64,000 nucleotides of DNA from Caulobacteraceae bacterium (GCA_019695035.1 JAIBAU010000002.1:62001-126000), one strand, 5' to 3'. Positions 47,509-55,970 are shown, numbered from the stretch's first letter. Notes: a model not told the origin generated them from the sequence alone. Numbers and translations: made by a program.

Positions 47509-48276
47509 CTAGCGCCCGAACCAGCGGCCGCCCGGCTTGCGGAAGCGCAGGATGAACTGGTCGGTGTGACCGCGGATGGCGGGGTCGAAGACCAGGGCCG
47601 TGTGGGGGTCGGCCGGATTGCGCAGCAGCGTCGATTCGCCGTCCAGGACGAACCCGGCGGCCAGCACCTCCCGCTTCACCGCTTCGGGATCGATCCGGTG
47701 CAGGGTGTTGCTGGAGGTCTGCACGTCGGCCCCGGCCGCCGCCGCGTGGTCGATGACGACGTAGTAGCCGCCGGGCCGGAGGGCCCGGAACACCGCCGCG
47801 TTGACCTTCCGGGCGGCGTCGGTGGGGACCTCCTTGAGATGGAAGTCATGGTAGTTCTGGTTGGTGAAGGCCACGTCCAGCCCGCCAGGCAGGCTGATGT
47901 CGCTGAAGCTCGCGCTGTTCGTCGTGATGTTGGGGAACGCCACCGGCAGTTCGGTCAACGGCTTGGCGTAGTCGGCGCTGAACGCCACGAACTCGCTGGG
48001 CTGCCAGGAGTAGACCGAACCGCGCGGGCCCACGACGGCGGCGAAGACGCGACTGTAATAGCCGCCGCCGATCACCAGATCGGCCACCTTCGAGCCCTTC
48101 TTGATGCGGGCGAAGGCGGCGACCTCGGCGGGGTGCGAGCGCGCGTCGCGCTCCTTGTCCTCTGCGGTGCGGCCGGGGCTGGCCAGGGCGTCGGTGATCG
48201 GCGACCAGGCTATCGCCGCGACCGGGGTCAAGGCGATGACGGCGGCGGCGGCGAGGCCGAAATGGCGGCGGTTCAT
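47509..48276 (-). CDS. Exported methyltransferase-fold protein (first paralogue of a tandem pair)
   Basis: A 255-residue protein with an N-terminal signal of twin-arginine look (NRRHFGLAAAAVIALTPVAAIA). The rest is a class I methyltransferase-like domain: VADLVIGGGYYSRVFAAVVGPRGSVYSWQPSEF (SAM motif I region, with GGG in place of GCG), VAFTNQNYHDFHLKEV, ALRPGGYYVVIDHAAAAG, and TLHRIDPEAVKREVLAAGFVL. This matches the predicted methyltransferase family (COG4798-type) by pattern. Its neighbour 9 bases upstream is a paralogue. The substrate is unknown. Confidence 0.75.
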   Translation of the reverse strand: MNRRHFGLAAAAVIALTPVAAIAWSPITDALASPGRTAEDKERDARSHPAEVAAFARIKKGSKVADLVIGGGYYSRVFAAVVGPRGSVYSWQPSEFVAFSADYAKPLTELPVAFPNITTNSASFSDISLPGGLDVAFTNQNYHDFHLKEVPTDAARKVNAAVFRALRPGGYYVVIDHAAAAGADVQTSSNTLHRIDPEAVKREVLAAGFVLDGESTLLRNPADPHTALVFDPAIRGHTDQFILRFRKPGGRWFGR

Positions 48277-48285
48277 GAGCGCGTC

Positions 48286-49050
48286 CTAGTGGCGGGGTTT
48301 GCGGAACTTGAGGATGAAGCGGTCGGTGTGGTCGTGCTGGCCTTCCTCGAAGATCTTGGCCGTGTGCGGGTCGCTCGCCAGCCGGAGCACGTCCAGCGAC
48401 CCGACGTATTCGAAGCCGGCCGCCTCGACCTCGCGGCGCACGATGGCCGGGTCGATGCGGTGCAGGGTCTCGGACGAGGTCACCGGCGAACCCTCGGCCG
48501 CCGCATGGTCGCCCACGATGTAGAGGCCGCCCGGCTTGAGAGCGCGGTAGACCGCGCGGTTGAAGACCATCACGTCCGTGCCCTCCATGAACTTGGCGTG
48601 GAGGTCGTGGTAGTTCTGCATGGTGAAGACCACGTCGACCGGTTCGGGCGTCGAGAACTGCGCGACGGGGACTAGCGCGGCCGTCGTGTTGGGCGTGTTC
48701 GGGTCGGCGTTCAGCTTGGCGATCAGCTGGGTGATCCGGTCGCCGAAGCGGGCTTCCAGTTCCTTGGGTGAGATGGCGTAGACCTTGCCGTTCGGTCCAA
48801 CCGCGGCCGAGAACAGGCGCGTGAAGTAGCCCCCGCCCTGCCAGAAATCGACCACCCGGGCGCCGGGCTTGATGCCGGCGAAGGCCATGATCTCGGCCGG
48901 GGCGCGGTTAGGGTCGCGCTGCCGATCGGTGTCTGGACGGGTGGGCGTTGCAACGGCGGCGGTGATGTAGGCCGGGACGGCGGCGGCCGCGAGCGCGGCG
49001 CCCCCCGACAGCAGCACAGCGGCGGTGCAGGCGGCGATCAGCTTTCGCAA
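48286..49050 (-). CDS. Exported methyltransferase-fold protein (second paralogue of a tandem pair)
   Basis: A 254-residue paralogue of the downstream gene. It has a Sec-type signal (LIAACTAAVLLSGGAALAAAA) and the domain blocks in the same order: RAPAEIMAFAGIKPGARVVDFWQGGGYFTRLFSAAVGPNGKVYAISP, VVFTMQNYHDLHAKF, ALKPGGLYIVGDHAAAEG and TLHRIDPAIVRREVEAAGFEYVG. Both end in DRFILKFRKP/DQFILRFRKP. The conserved Q-N-Y-H-D and D-H-A-A-A suggest a shared active site. Paired arrangement suggests duplication. Confidence 0.75.
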   Translation of the reverse strand: MRKLIAACTAAVLLSGGAALAAAAVPAYITAAVATPTRPDTDRQRDPNRAPAEIMAFAGIKPGARVVDFWQGGGYFTRLFSAAVGPNGKVYAISPKELEARFGDRITQLIAKLNADPNTPNTTAALVPVAQFSTPEPVDVVFTMQNYHDLHAKFMEGTDVMVFNRAVYRALKPGGLYIVGDHAAAEGSPVTSSETLHRIDPAIVRREVEAAGFEYVGSLDVLRLASDPHTAKIFEEGQHDHTDRFILKFRKPRH

Positions 49051-49145
49051 CGGGTGTTCCTCCCCAGGACTCCGAGGATGGGTAGCAACGCCGTTCCCGG
49101 CTGAAAATCAAGGTTCGACGGGGCTGGACGAACCTTACGGTTTCG

Positions 49146-50222
49146 TCATCCGGCCAGGCCCGGGATAGGAGTCCATTCCTGGGGCTCCGGCAGGGGGGCG
49201 AACAGGTCGTCCAGCAGGGCGTCGGAGACGTCCTCGATCCGGCGCGGGTCCCAGCGCGGCGTCTGGTCCTTGTCGACGATGACCGCGCGGACGCCCTCCT
49301 GGAAGTCGTGGGTGCGCACGACCCGCCCGCCCAGCCGGTACTCCATGGCCATGACCTCGGCGAAGTCCTCCATCTTCGCCCCTTCGCGCAGCTGGCGCAG
49401 GGTGATCTTCATGGCCTGGGGCGACTTGGACTTGAGCGTGCGCAGCTCCTTGAAGGCCCAGTTCTCGCCGTCGGCGTCCGCGTCCAGGGCGGCGAAAATC
49501 TCCTCCAGGGTGTCGTGGGCGAAGTAGCGGTCGATGCGGTTCATGTTCCGCTCGATGCGGGCCTCGCCCACGTCGGAATCGAACCGCTCGATGGCCGCCC
49601 TGGGCTGATCGGGCTGAGCGCGCAGGGCGACCTTCAAGGCGTTCAGGCTCACGCTCTCGACGTAGTGGGTGGCGATGCCCAGGGCCATGCACTCGTCGGC
49701 CCGCAGGCGCGCGCCCGTCAGGGCAAGCCACAAGCCGCTTTGGCCGGGAAGACGCGGCAGGTGCCAGCCCCCGCCGACATCGGGAAACAGCCCGATCCCG
49801 GTCTCCGGCATGGCGTAGAGGGTATGTTCCGTGACGATGCGATAGTGGGCGGGCTGGGAGATGCCCACTCCGCCGCCCATGACGATCCCGTCCATCACGG
49901 CCACGATGGGCTTGGGATAGACCATCATCAGGTGGTTCAGGCGGTACTCGGTCAGGAAGAAGGCCCTGGCCTCGGCGGCGTCCCCTGCCCCGCTCTCGGC
50001 GATCATGCGGATGTCGCCTCCGGCGCAGAAGCCGCGCTGGCCGTTATGGTCGATCAGGACCAGCTCGACGGAGGCGTCGTCCTTCCAGGCGAGCAGCGCC
50101 TCGGTCATGATCTCGCACATCTGCCGCGTCAGGGCGTTCAGCGCGCGCGGCCGATTGAGCGTGATCCGGCCGACGCCGTCTTCGACGGTGGTGAGGACGG
50201 GAAGCTCGGCGGAATCGGACAT
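49146..50222 (-). CDS. 3-hydroxyisobutyryl-CoA hydrolase (enoyl-CoA hydratase/isomerase family)
   Basis: The enzyme releases 3-hydroxyisobutyrate from its CoA thioester in valine catabolism. The 358-residue product has the HIBCH pattern rather than that of a hydratase: ITLNRPRALNALT, GFCAGGDIRMIAES, VMDGIVMGGGVGIS, AMPETGIGLFPDVGGGWHLPRLPG, and the C-terminal region with LIDKDQTPRWDP-like VDKDQTPRWDPRRIEDV. It lies 71 bases downstream of the acyl-CoA dehydrogenase. Confidence 0.9.
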   Translation of the reverse strand: MSDSAELPVLTTVEDGVGRITLNRPRALNALTRQMCEIMTEALLAWKDDASVELVLIDHNGQRGFCAGGDIRMIAESGAGDAAEARAFFLTEYRLNHLMMVYPKPIVAVMDGIVMGGGVGISQPAHYRIVTEHTLYAMPETGIGLFPDVGGGWHLPRLPGQSGLWLALTGARLRADECMALGIATHYVESVSLNALKVALRAQPDQPRAAIERFDSDVGEARIERNMNRIDRYFAHDTLEEIFAALDADADGENWAFKELRTLKSKSPQAMKITLRQLREGAKMEDFAEVMAMEYRLGGRVVRTHDFQEGVRAVIVDKDQTPRWDPRRIEDVSDALLDDLFAPLPEPQEWTPIPGLAG

Positions 50223-50293
50223 GGCGGCGGCTTAGCGGTTGGACCCGGGGCCGATCAAGCGACGATCCTGCATTCTTCAGCCCGTGCAGGGCC

Positions 50294-51433
50294 CTACTGC
50301 CGGAACATCTCCCGCGCCGTGATCACGCGCATGATCTCGTTCGTCCCCTCCAGGATGCGGTGCACCCGCAGGTCGCGGACGATGCGCTCCAGCGGATAGT
50401 CCTTCAGGTAGCCATAGCCGCCGTGCAGCTGCAGGGCGTCGTCGGCGATCTGGAAGCAGGCGTCGGTGGCGAACCGCTTGGCCATGGCGCAGAGCTGGGT
50501 GACGCGCGGATCGCGGGTGTCCATGGCGTGAGCGCCCTTGTGGACCATCAGGCGGGCGGCCTCCAGGTTGGTCTGCATGTCGGCCAGCTTGAACTGCAGC
50601 GCCTGGAAGTCCTTCAGCGGTTTGCCGAACTGCTTGCGGGTTTCCATGTAGGCCTTGGCCGTTTCGATGGCCAGGCGGCTGCCGCCCAGCGAACAGGCGG
50701 CGATGTTGAGGCGGCCGCCATCCAGCCCCGACATGGCGATGCGGAAGCCCTCGCCCTCGGCGCCGACGCGGTTCTCGACCGGCACGCGGCAGTCGTCGAA
50801 CTGGACGATGGCGGTCGGCTGGTTGGCCCAGCCCATCTTCTTTTCGTTGGCGCCGAACGACAGGCCCGGCGTGCCCTTCTCGACCACGATGGTCGAGACC
50901 CCCCTGGGCCCGTCCTCGCCCGTGCGGACCATGCACACGTAGACGTCCGAGACGCCCGCACCGGAGATAAAGGCCTTCGAACCGTTCAGGACGTAATGAT
51001 CGCCGTCCAGACGGGCGGTCGTGCGAAGGGAGCCGGCGTCGGAGCCCGAGCCCGGCTCCGTCAGGCAATAGCTGGCGATCAGCTCCATGGTGGTCAGCCG
51101 CGGCACGTATTTCGCGCGCAACTGGTTCGACCCGTACCGGTCGATCATCCAGGTCGCCATGTTGTGGATCGAGATGAAGGCCGCCGCAGAGACATCGCCG
51201 CGCGCCAGCTCCTCGAAGATGATGGCCGCGTCCAGGCGGCCCAGCGCCGAGCCGCCGTGCTCCTCCTGCACATAGATGCCCCCGAAGCCCAGTTGGGCGG
51301 CCTGGCGCATCTCCTCGACCGGAAAGTGCTTCTCCTCGTCCCAGCGGGCCGAGTTTGGCATGAACTCGGCTTCGGCGAAGGATCGGGCCATGTCCTGGAT
51401 GGCGCGCTGGTCCTCGGTGAGGCTGAAGTCCAT
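50294..51433 (-). CDS. Isobutyryl-CoA dehydrogenase-like acyl-CoA dehydrogenase
   Basis: An FAD enzyme of 379 residues that oxidises short branched acyl-CoA. It contains YCLTEPGSGSDAGSLRTTA, LNGSKAFISGAGVSDVYVCM, LQLHGGYGYLKDYPLERIVRDLRVHRILEGTNEIM with the catalytic glutamate in LEGTNE. Assignment to isobutyryl-CoA is from the neighbouring hydroxyisobutyryl-CoA hydrolase and mmsB and from the family form; other short-chain substrates are possible. ATG 51433 gives the standard MDFSLTEDQ start. Confidence 0.88.
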   Translation of the reverse strand: MDFSLTEDQRAIQDMARSFAEAEFMPNSARWDEEKHFPVEEMRQAAQLGFGGIYVQEEHGGSALGRLDAAIIFEELARGDVSAAAFISIHNMATWMIDRYGSNQLRAKYVPRLTTMELIASYCLTEPGSGSDAGSLRTTARLDGDHYVLNGSKAFISGAGVSDVYVCMVRTGEDGPRGVSTIVVEKGTPGLSFGANEKKMGWANQPTAIVQFDDCRVPVENRVGAEGEGFRIAMSGLDGGRLNIAACSLGGSRLAIETAKAYMETRKQFGKPLKDFQALQFKLADMQTNLEAARLMVHKGAHAMDTRDPRVTQLCAMAKRFATDACFQIADDALQLHGGYGYLKDYPLERIVRDLRVHRILEGTNEIMRVITAREMFRQ

Positions 51434-51529
51434 GGGTATGATTCCTGATCGCCGGCGGCCTTTCCGGCGCCGTGGTTCCGGTTTAAGGGCTTGGCTCTGG
51501 CGGGCAAGCCGCCGTCGGGAGCCCCTGAC

Positions 51530-51991
51530 ATGTCGGAGACGGTTTCTAGTGGAGCGGGCGCGTCCTCGTCGAGCGCCGATCGCGTGGCGGGCGCGGACGA
51601 GCGCATTCCCGCCTTCGTCATCTACGCGCTCTATTTCATCGCGCCCTTCACCAGCGGCGTTACCGCGCTCATTGGCGTGGTCATGGCGCACGTGCTGAGA
51701 AGCCCGGGCGTTTCCGTCGCGCGCGGACACCTGGAGTTCCAGATTCGGGTGTTCTGGATCGCGCTGGCCACGCTGCTGCCGCTGGCGCTGGGCCTGCTGT
51801 TCGGCATGACCGCCCTGCTGATGCAGCTGGCCCAGGGCGCTCCGATCGAGTCGCTGTCTCCGGACCCCTGGGTGATACCGGCCGCCGTCGCTGCGCTGTT
51901 GCTGGCCGCCAGCAGCACCCTGTGGATGTGGGGCGCCTCCCTGTTCGGCCTGCTCAAGCTCGCCAACAACCGGCCGATAGGCCGCGACTGA
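51530..51991 (+). CDS. DUF4870-like membrane protein
   Basis: A 153-residue inner-membrane protein with an N-terminal Ser/Ala-rich polar stretch and three to four helices: IPAFVIYALYFIAPFTSGVTALIGVVMAHVL, VFWIALATLLPLALGLLFGMTALLM, and VIPAAVAALLLAASSTLWMWGASLFGLLKL. The RGHLEFQIRVFWI segment is the DUF4870/COG3671 hallmark. It lies 13 bases upstream of hemB on the same strand and may be co-transcribed. Function unknown. Confidence 0.72.
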   Translation: MSETVSSGAGASSSSADRVAGADERIPAFVIYALYFIAPFTSGVTALIGVVMAHVLRSPGVSVARGHLEFQIRVFWIALATLLPLALGLLFGMTALLMQLAQGAPIESLSPDPWVIPAAVAALLLAASSTLWMWGASLFGLLKLANNRPIGRD

Positions 51992-52004
51992 CCCCAGGGC
52001 CTCG

Positions 52005-52997
52005 ATGTTCTCCCACGCCGCCTACCCCGCCGTTCGCCACCGTCGCCTGCGCCAGGCCGACTGGTCCCGCCGCCTGGTCGCCGAGAGCGTGCTGACGCCG
52101 AACGATTTCATCTGGCCTGTCGTGGTGCACGACGGGAGCGAGGATCGCATTCCGGTCGCCTCCATGCCGGGCGTGGACCGGCTGTCGGTCCCGGAGGTGG
52201 CGAAAGCGGCCAGGGAAGCGGCCTCGCTCGGTATTCCGGCCATCGCGCTGTTTCCGCACATCGACGGTGCGGCCAAGGACGCCTACGGAACCCAGGCGAC
52301 CAACGAGGCGGGCCTGATCCCCGACGCCATCAAGGCGGTGAAGGATGCGGCGCCGGGGCTCGGCGTCATGTGCGACGTGGCGCTGGATTGCTACACCGAC
52401 CATGGTCACGACGGGCTGATGGAGGATGCCCGCATCCTCAACGACGCCACCATCGAGCGGCTGGTCGACCAGGCCCTGATGCAGGTGCGCGCGGGGGCAG
52501 ACATCATTGCGCCCTCGGACATGATGGACGGCCGCGTCGGGGCGATCCGCGGGGCGCTGGAGGCGACGGGCCACCACGACACCCTGATCCTGGCCTACGC
52601 CGCCAAGTATGCCTCGGCCTTCTACGGTCCCTACCGCGACGCGGTCGGCTCAGCCAAGGCGCTGAAGGGCGACAAGCGCACCTACCAGATGGACCCGGCC
52701 AACGGCGACGAGAGCCTGCGCGAGGTCGCCTCCGACCTGGCCGAGGGCGCGGACATGGTCATGGTCAAGCCGGGCATGCCCTACCTCGACATTGTCCGCC
52801 GCGTGGTCGAGACCTTCCGCGTTCCGACCTTCGCCTACCAGGTGTCGGGCGAGTACGCGCAGTTGATGGCGGCCGCCCGGAACGGCTGGCTGGACGAGGA
52901 ACGCGCCATCCTCGAGAGCCTGATGGCCTTCAAGCGCGCGGGCTGCGCCGGCGTCGTCAGCTACTTCGCGCCCAGGGCCGCGAAGTTGCTGGGATAA
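52005..52997 (+). CDS. hemB: Delta-aminolevulinic acid dehydratase (porphobilinogen synthase)
   Basis: HemB joins two aminolevulinate molecules to porphobilinogen. The 330-residue product has PVVVHDGSEDRIPVASMPGVDRLSV, the metal region CDVALDCYTDHGHDGL, AKYASAFYGPYRDAV with one lysine, and MVMVKPGMPYLDIV with the Schiff-base lysine. The three-cysteine zinc site of other HemBs (CDVCLCxYTxHGHCG) is replaced by A, D and D, so it should be the magnesium-type enzyme. Its stop directly abuts that of the convergent hydrolase. Confidence 0.95.
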   Translation: MFSHAAYPAVRHRRLRQADWSRRLVAESVLTPNDFIWPVVVHDGSEDRIPVASMPGVDRLSVPEVAKAAREAASLGIPAIALFPHIDGAAKDAYGTQATNEAGLIPDAIKAVKDAAPGLGVMCDVALDCYTDHGHDGLMEDARILNDATIERLVDQALMQVRAGADIIAPSDMMDGRVGAIRGALEATGHHDTLILAYAAKYASAFYGPYRDAVGSAKALKGDKRTYQMDPANGDESLREVASDLAEGADMVMVKPGMPYLDIVRRVVETFRVPTFAYQVSGEYAQLMAAARNGWLDEERAILESLMAFKRAGCAGVVSYFAPRAAKLLG

Positions 52998-54083
52998 TTA
53001 CTCCGACCGCGCCAGCAACGCTCGCAAATCCTCCCTCCAGAACACGGCCCAGGTGTGGGTTCCGTGCCCCTTCCCGCCGGGGCTGTTGGGGATGAGGCGG
53101 TAGTTGAGATCCTTCAGGCGCGGGACGAACTGTTCGGCCAGCCCCAGCTCGGGCGGATTGATGAAGTCGTCGGCCGAATTGATCCAGGTGACCGGGACGG
53201 TGATCATCTCCAGCCGCGCTGACGGGTCATAGTTGCGAGACGCCGCCAGCTGATAGAGCAGGTCGTTTGCATCGAGCGCCGCCATGGCCCGGGGCACGGT
53301 CTCTCCGGCGTAGCGGTCGACGGCCTCAGCCGTGGGATAGTCCGCCTGCAGCGCCATGGCGGCGCCCCCCGCCAGGGTCAGCAGGTTTTGGGCCCCGCGC
53401 AGACCGGCGAGGGGCTGGGTCGTGTAGTCGCCGCCGTTGTAGGCGGGGTCATTGGTGATCGAGTCCATCGCCAGCTTGCGCCACAGGCGGTTGCGACCCG
53501 CGATCGCCGTCGGCTGGCAGGCCATGGGCATCAGCGCCCGGGCGAACCCCGGATACGTCTCACCCCAGACGAAGGCGTGCATACAGCCCATGGAGGTTCC
53601 GAACAGCAGGCGCAAGGACTTCACCTTGAGGCCGTCGACAAGCAGCGCGTGCTGGGCTGCGACCATGTCGTCGTAGTCGTAGTGCGGGAAGCGGGCCCGC
53701 AGCCCGTCGGACGGCTTGGACGACCCGCCGTGGCCGATATTGTCCGGCAGGACGATGAAGTATTTCGCCGGATCCAGTTCTCCGCCCGGCGCGAACAGGA
53801 GGTCGGCGAACTGCGGCCGCAGGAACTGTGCGCCCGTGCCGCCGGTGCCGTGCAGGATCATCACCGCGTTGTCGATCTCGCCACGGGCGTTGCGGTGGGG
53901 CTTCCCCAGTGTGCGGTAGTGGAGCCGCAGCTCCGGCAGGGTCTCGCCCGAGCGGAAGCGGAAGTCCCGCACGGTGAAGTCCGCTTCCTTCACCTCCGGC
54001 GCCGCGAGGGCGGGACCCGCCAGGGCGCAGGCGGAGATCAGGCCCGCACCCCAGACCAGCAGACGTCGTGCCAGGCTCGTCAC
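52998..54083 (-). CDS. Secreted MetX-like alpha/beta-fold hydrolase or acyltransferase
   Basis: A 361-residue protein with a Sec signal (LVWGAGLISACALAGPALA). The fold matches the homoserine O-acetyltransferase group: LHYRTLGKPHRNARGEIDNAVMILHGTGG, the nucleophile elbow FGTSMGCMHAF with serine about residue 166, VTWINSADDFINPPE, and a terminal histidine in GKGHGTHTW. Cytosolic MetX has no signal and a different oxyanion stretch, so a methionine role is unlikely. It starts with GTG overlapping the stop of the TonB-like gene by 4 bases. Confidence 0.8.
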   Translation of the reverse strand: MTSLARRLLVWGAGLISACALAGPALAAPEVKEADFTVRDFRFRSGETLPELRLHYRTLGKPHRNARGEIDNAVMILHGTGGTGAQFLRPQFADLLFAPGGELDPAKYFIVLPDNIGHGGSSKPSDGLRARFPHYDYDDMVAAQHALLVDGLKVKSLRLLFGTSMGCMHAFVWGETYPGFARALMPMACQPTAIAGRNRLWRKLAMDSITNDPAYNGGDYTTQPLAGLRGAQNLLTLAGGAAMALQADYPTAEAVDRYAGETVPRAMAALDANDLLYQLAASRNYDPSARLEMITVPVTWINSADDFINPPELGLAEQFVPRLKDLNYRLIPNSPGGKGHGTHTWAVFWREDLRALLARSE

Positions 54084-54556
54084 GGCCGCACCTCCCGCGA
54101 AGTGTTTCGATGGACCTGCCAGATGACGGCGATCTTGATCCGTCGGCCGGCCATTTCAGGGGTCAGCCGGTCCAGAGGCCCGAACCGATAGAGCGCCATG
54201 ACCCCCTTCGAGGCGTCGGCGAAACCGTGACCCTCGGGCTTCTCCTCCAGGATGGAGCAATCGACCAGCCGGCCCTCCAGCGTCGAGGTGCATTCCAGCG
54301 TCGTGGCGCCCGAGACGTGGTCGCGGAAGGCTTGCTCGGGAAACAGGGCGAAGACGGCGCTGTCGGGCGGCCGCTCGATCCAGCGAATGCCGCGGCCGAA
54401 CTCCTTCGACGGCGTCAGGCTGAGGATGAACTGCTTTTCCCAGGTGGGCGCGGCCTCGGCGACCGCGGCCGCCGCCGCGAGGCCCAGGGCCGCCAGGCCG
54501 GCTAGCGCCCGCGCCGACGATCTTCCAGTCGAGCCGCCAGTGAAGAGGTATCCCAA
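54080..54556 (-). CDS. Exported protein with TonB C-terminal-like domain
   Basis: A 158-residue product from a TTG start at 54556, chosen because GGAGG lies six bases upstream and no ATG is available. It has a signal (ALAGLAALGLAAAAAVAEAA) and a domain FPEQAFRDHVSGATTLECTSTLEGRLVDCSILEEKPEGHGFADASKGVMALYRFGPL that follows the TonB_C plan (YPxxA, G-x-x-x-L-x-C, G-x-x-x-x-C-x-x-x-x-x-P-x-G-x-G-F). It lacks the Pro-rich spacer and membrane anchor of a true TonB. It overlaps the dehydrogenase upstream by 55 bases. Confidence 0.72.
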   Translation of the reverse strand: MGYLFTGGSTGRSSARALAGLAALGLAAAAAVAEAAPTWEKQFILSLTPSKEFGRGIRWIERPPDSAVFALFPEQAFRDHVSGATTLECTSTLEGRLVDCSILEEKPEGHGFADASKGVMALYRFGPLDRLTPEMAGRRIKIAVIWQVHRNTSREVRP

Positions 54557-55371
54557 CGCGCGCCTCCCATGGCCTGCACTTCCGAATAGAACTGATCGAC
54601 CAGGGCCGTCAGGGCAAGGTGGGATCCGTTGGCGCGGGCTTCTTCCAGGACCAGTCCCAGGTCCTTGCGCATCCAGTCCACGGCGAAGCCGAAGTCGTAG
54701 CGGTTCTCGGCCATGGTCGGCCAGCGGTTGTCCATCTGCCACGACTGCGCGGCGCCTTTGCCGATGGCGGCGTGCACGAGGGCCGGGTCGAGCCCGGCCG
54801 ACTTCGTGAAATGCATGGCCTCGGCCAGCCCCTGCACCACGCCGGCGATACAGATCTGGTTGACCATCTTGGTGAGCTGACCCGCGCCCGACGGGCCCAT
54901 CAGGGTCATCGCCTTCGAATAGGCCGCCAGCACCGGCTCGACGCGCAGGAAGGCGGCCTCGTCCCCGCCGGCCATGACGCTGAGCTGGCCGTTCACCGCC
55001 CCGGCCTCGCCACCCGACACGGGGGCGTCGATGAAGCTGCGCCCGGAGCCTGCGCAGAGCGCGGCCATCTCGCGGGCGATGCGGGCGGAGGTCGTGGTGT
55101 GATCCACGACGATCCCACCCTCGGCAAGGGTCGGCAGGGCGTCCCGCACCACCTCGGCCACATCATCGTCCTTGCCCACGCAGAGGATCAACAGCTCGGC
55201 GCCGCTGGCGGCCTCGGCGGCCGTGCCGGCGTAGCGGCCGCCGCTCCGCTCGGCCCAGGCCCGGGCCTTGTCCGGCGAGCGATTGAAGCCGGCGACCTCG
55301 TGCCCCGCCCGGACCAGGTGACCCGCCATTGGCCCGCCCATGACGCCCAAGCCCGCGAAACCGATCTTCAT
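54502..55371 (-). CDS. NAD(P)-dependent beta-hydroxyacid dehydrogenase (HIBADH/GarR family)
   Basis: A 289-residue member of the 3-hydroxyisobutyrate/tartronate semialdehyde reductase family: GFAGLGVMGGPMAGHLVRAGHEV (nucleotide binding), FIDAPVSGGEAGAVNGQLSVMAGG, and GPSGAGQLTKMVNQICIAGV with the catalytic lysine. It lacks the typical HIBADH C-terminus found in mmsB at 46521, so I leave the substrate open. The flavin reductase gene ends 4 bases upstream of its ATG. Confidence 0.87.
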   Translation of the reverse strand: MKIGFAGLGVMGGPMAGHLVRAGHEVAGFNRSPDKARAWAERSGGRYAGTAAEAASGAELLILCVGKDDDVAEVVRDALPTLAEGGIVVDHTTTSARIAREMAALCAGSGRSFIDAPVSGGEAGAVNGQLSVMAGGDEAAFLRVEPVLAAYSKAMTLMGPSGAGQLTKMVNQICIAGVVQGLAEAMHFTKSAGLDPALVHAAIGKGAAQSWQMDNRWPTMAENRYDFGFAVDWMRKDLGLVLEEARANGSHLALTALVDQFYSEVQAMGGARWDTSSLAARLEDRRRGR

Positions 55372-55375
55372 GCCC

Positions 55376-55849
55376 TCAATCCTCGTCGAACCGGCCATAG
55401 CGGCCTCGGAAGAACACAAGTCCTTCGCCCTTGCGGGACTCCCAGGCCAGCACCTCGCCCACGATCACCTGGTGGTCTCCGAGTTGGATCCGCTCGCGCA
55501 CCTCGCACTCGAAGCGGGCCAGGGCGCCCTTCAGGAGGGGCACGCCAGTCGCGCCGTCTTCGAGCTCATCGGCGTCCGGCCGGCCCGCTCCCCGGGCGAA
55601 GCGGCGCGAGCGGTCGTGATCCTCGGCGCTGAGCACATTCACGGCGAACCGCTCGGCGCTGTGGAACACGTGCCGGCGGTCGCAGACGTCGTCCAGGCAC
55701 CACAGGATCAAGGGCGGCTGCAGCGACACCGAGGTGAAGGAGTTTACGGTCAGGCCCAAGGCGCCTTCGGCGTCCTCGGCGGTCACGACCGTCACGCCCG
55801 TCGCGAAGGAGCCCAGCGCCCGGCGGTAATCTTTCGCAGCATCATCCAC
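55376..55849 (-). CDS. Flavin reductase family protein (FMN-binding)
   Basis: A 157-residue protein of the flavin reductase-like domain: YRRALGSFATGVTVVTAEDAEGALGLTVNSFTSVSLQPPLILWCL, FAVNVLSAEDHDRSRRFA and GDHQVIVGEVLAWE. Such proteins reduce FMN/FAD for two-component monooxygenases, but no oxygenase is adjacent. It is the first of four tightly packed minus-strand genes ending with the MetX-like hydrolase. The promoter would be in the 121 bases shared with divergent motB. Confidence 0.88.
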   Translation of the reverse strand: MDDAAKDYRRALGSFATGVTVVTAEDAEGALGLTVNSFTSVSLQPPLILWCLDDVCDRRHVFHSAERFAVNVLSAEDHDRSRRFARGAGRPDADELEDGATGVPLLKGALARFECEVRERIQLGDHQVIVGEVLAWESRKGEGLVFFRGRYGRFDED

Positions 55850-55970
55850 GGCTTCCGACTAGGCCGCGCCGCCGCGCCTTGCAACCGCTGGCGCGGCCCG
55901 CCGTCGGCAAGGCCTGCTTAACCTTAAGGGGCGATGGTCCGGATCAGGGATTCTGCCGGAGCTGCGCCGC

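Noticed and set aside
55885..55910. Sigma-54-like element upstream of motB (CTGGCGCG then GCCG)
   Set aside because: The -24 half is fair but the -12 half lacks TTGC, so I do not call a flagellar sigma-54 promoter.
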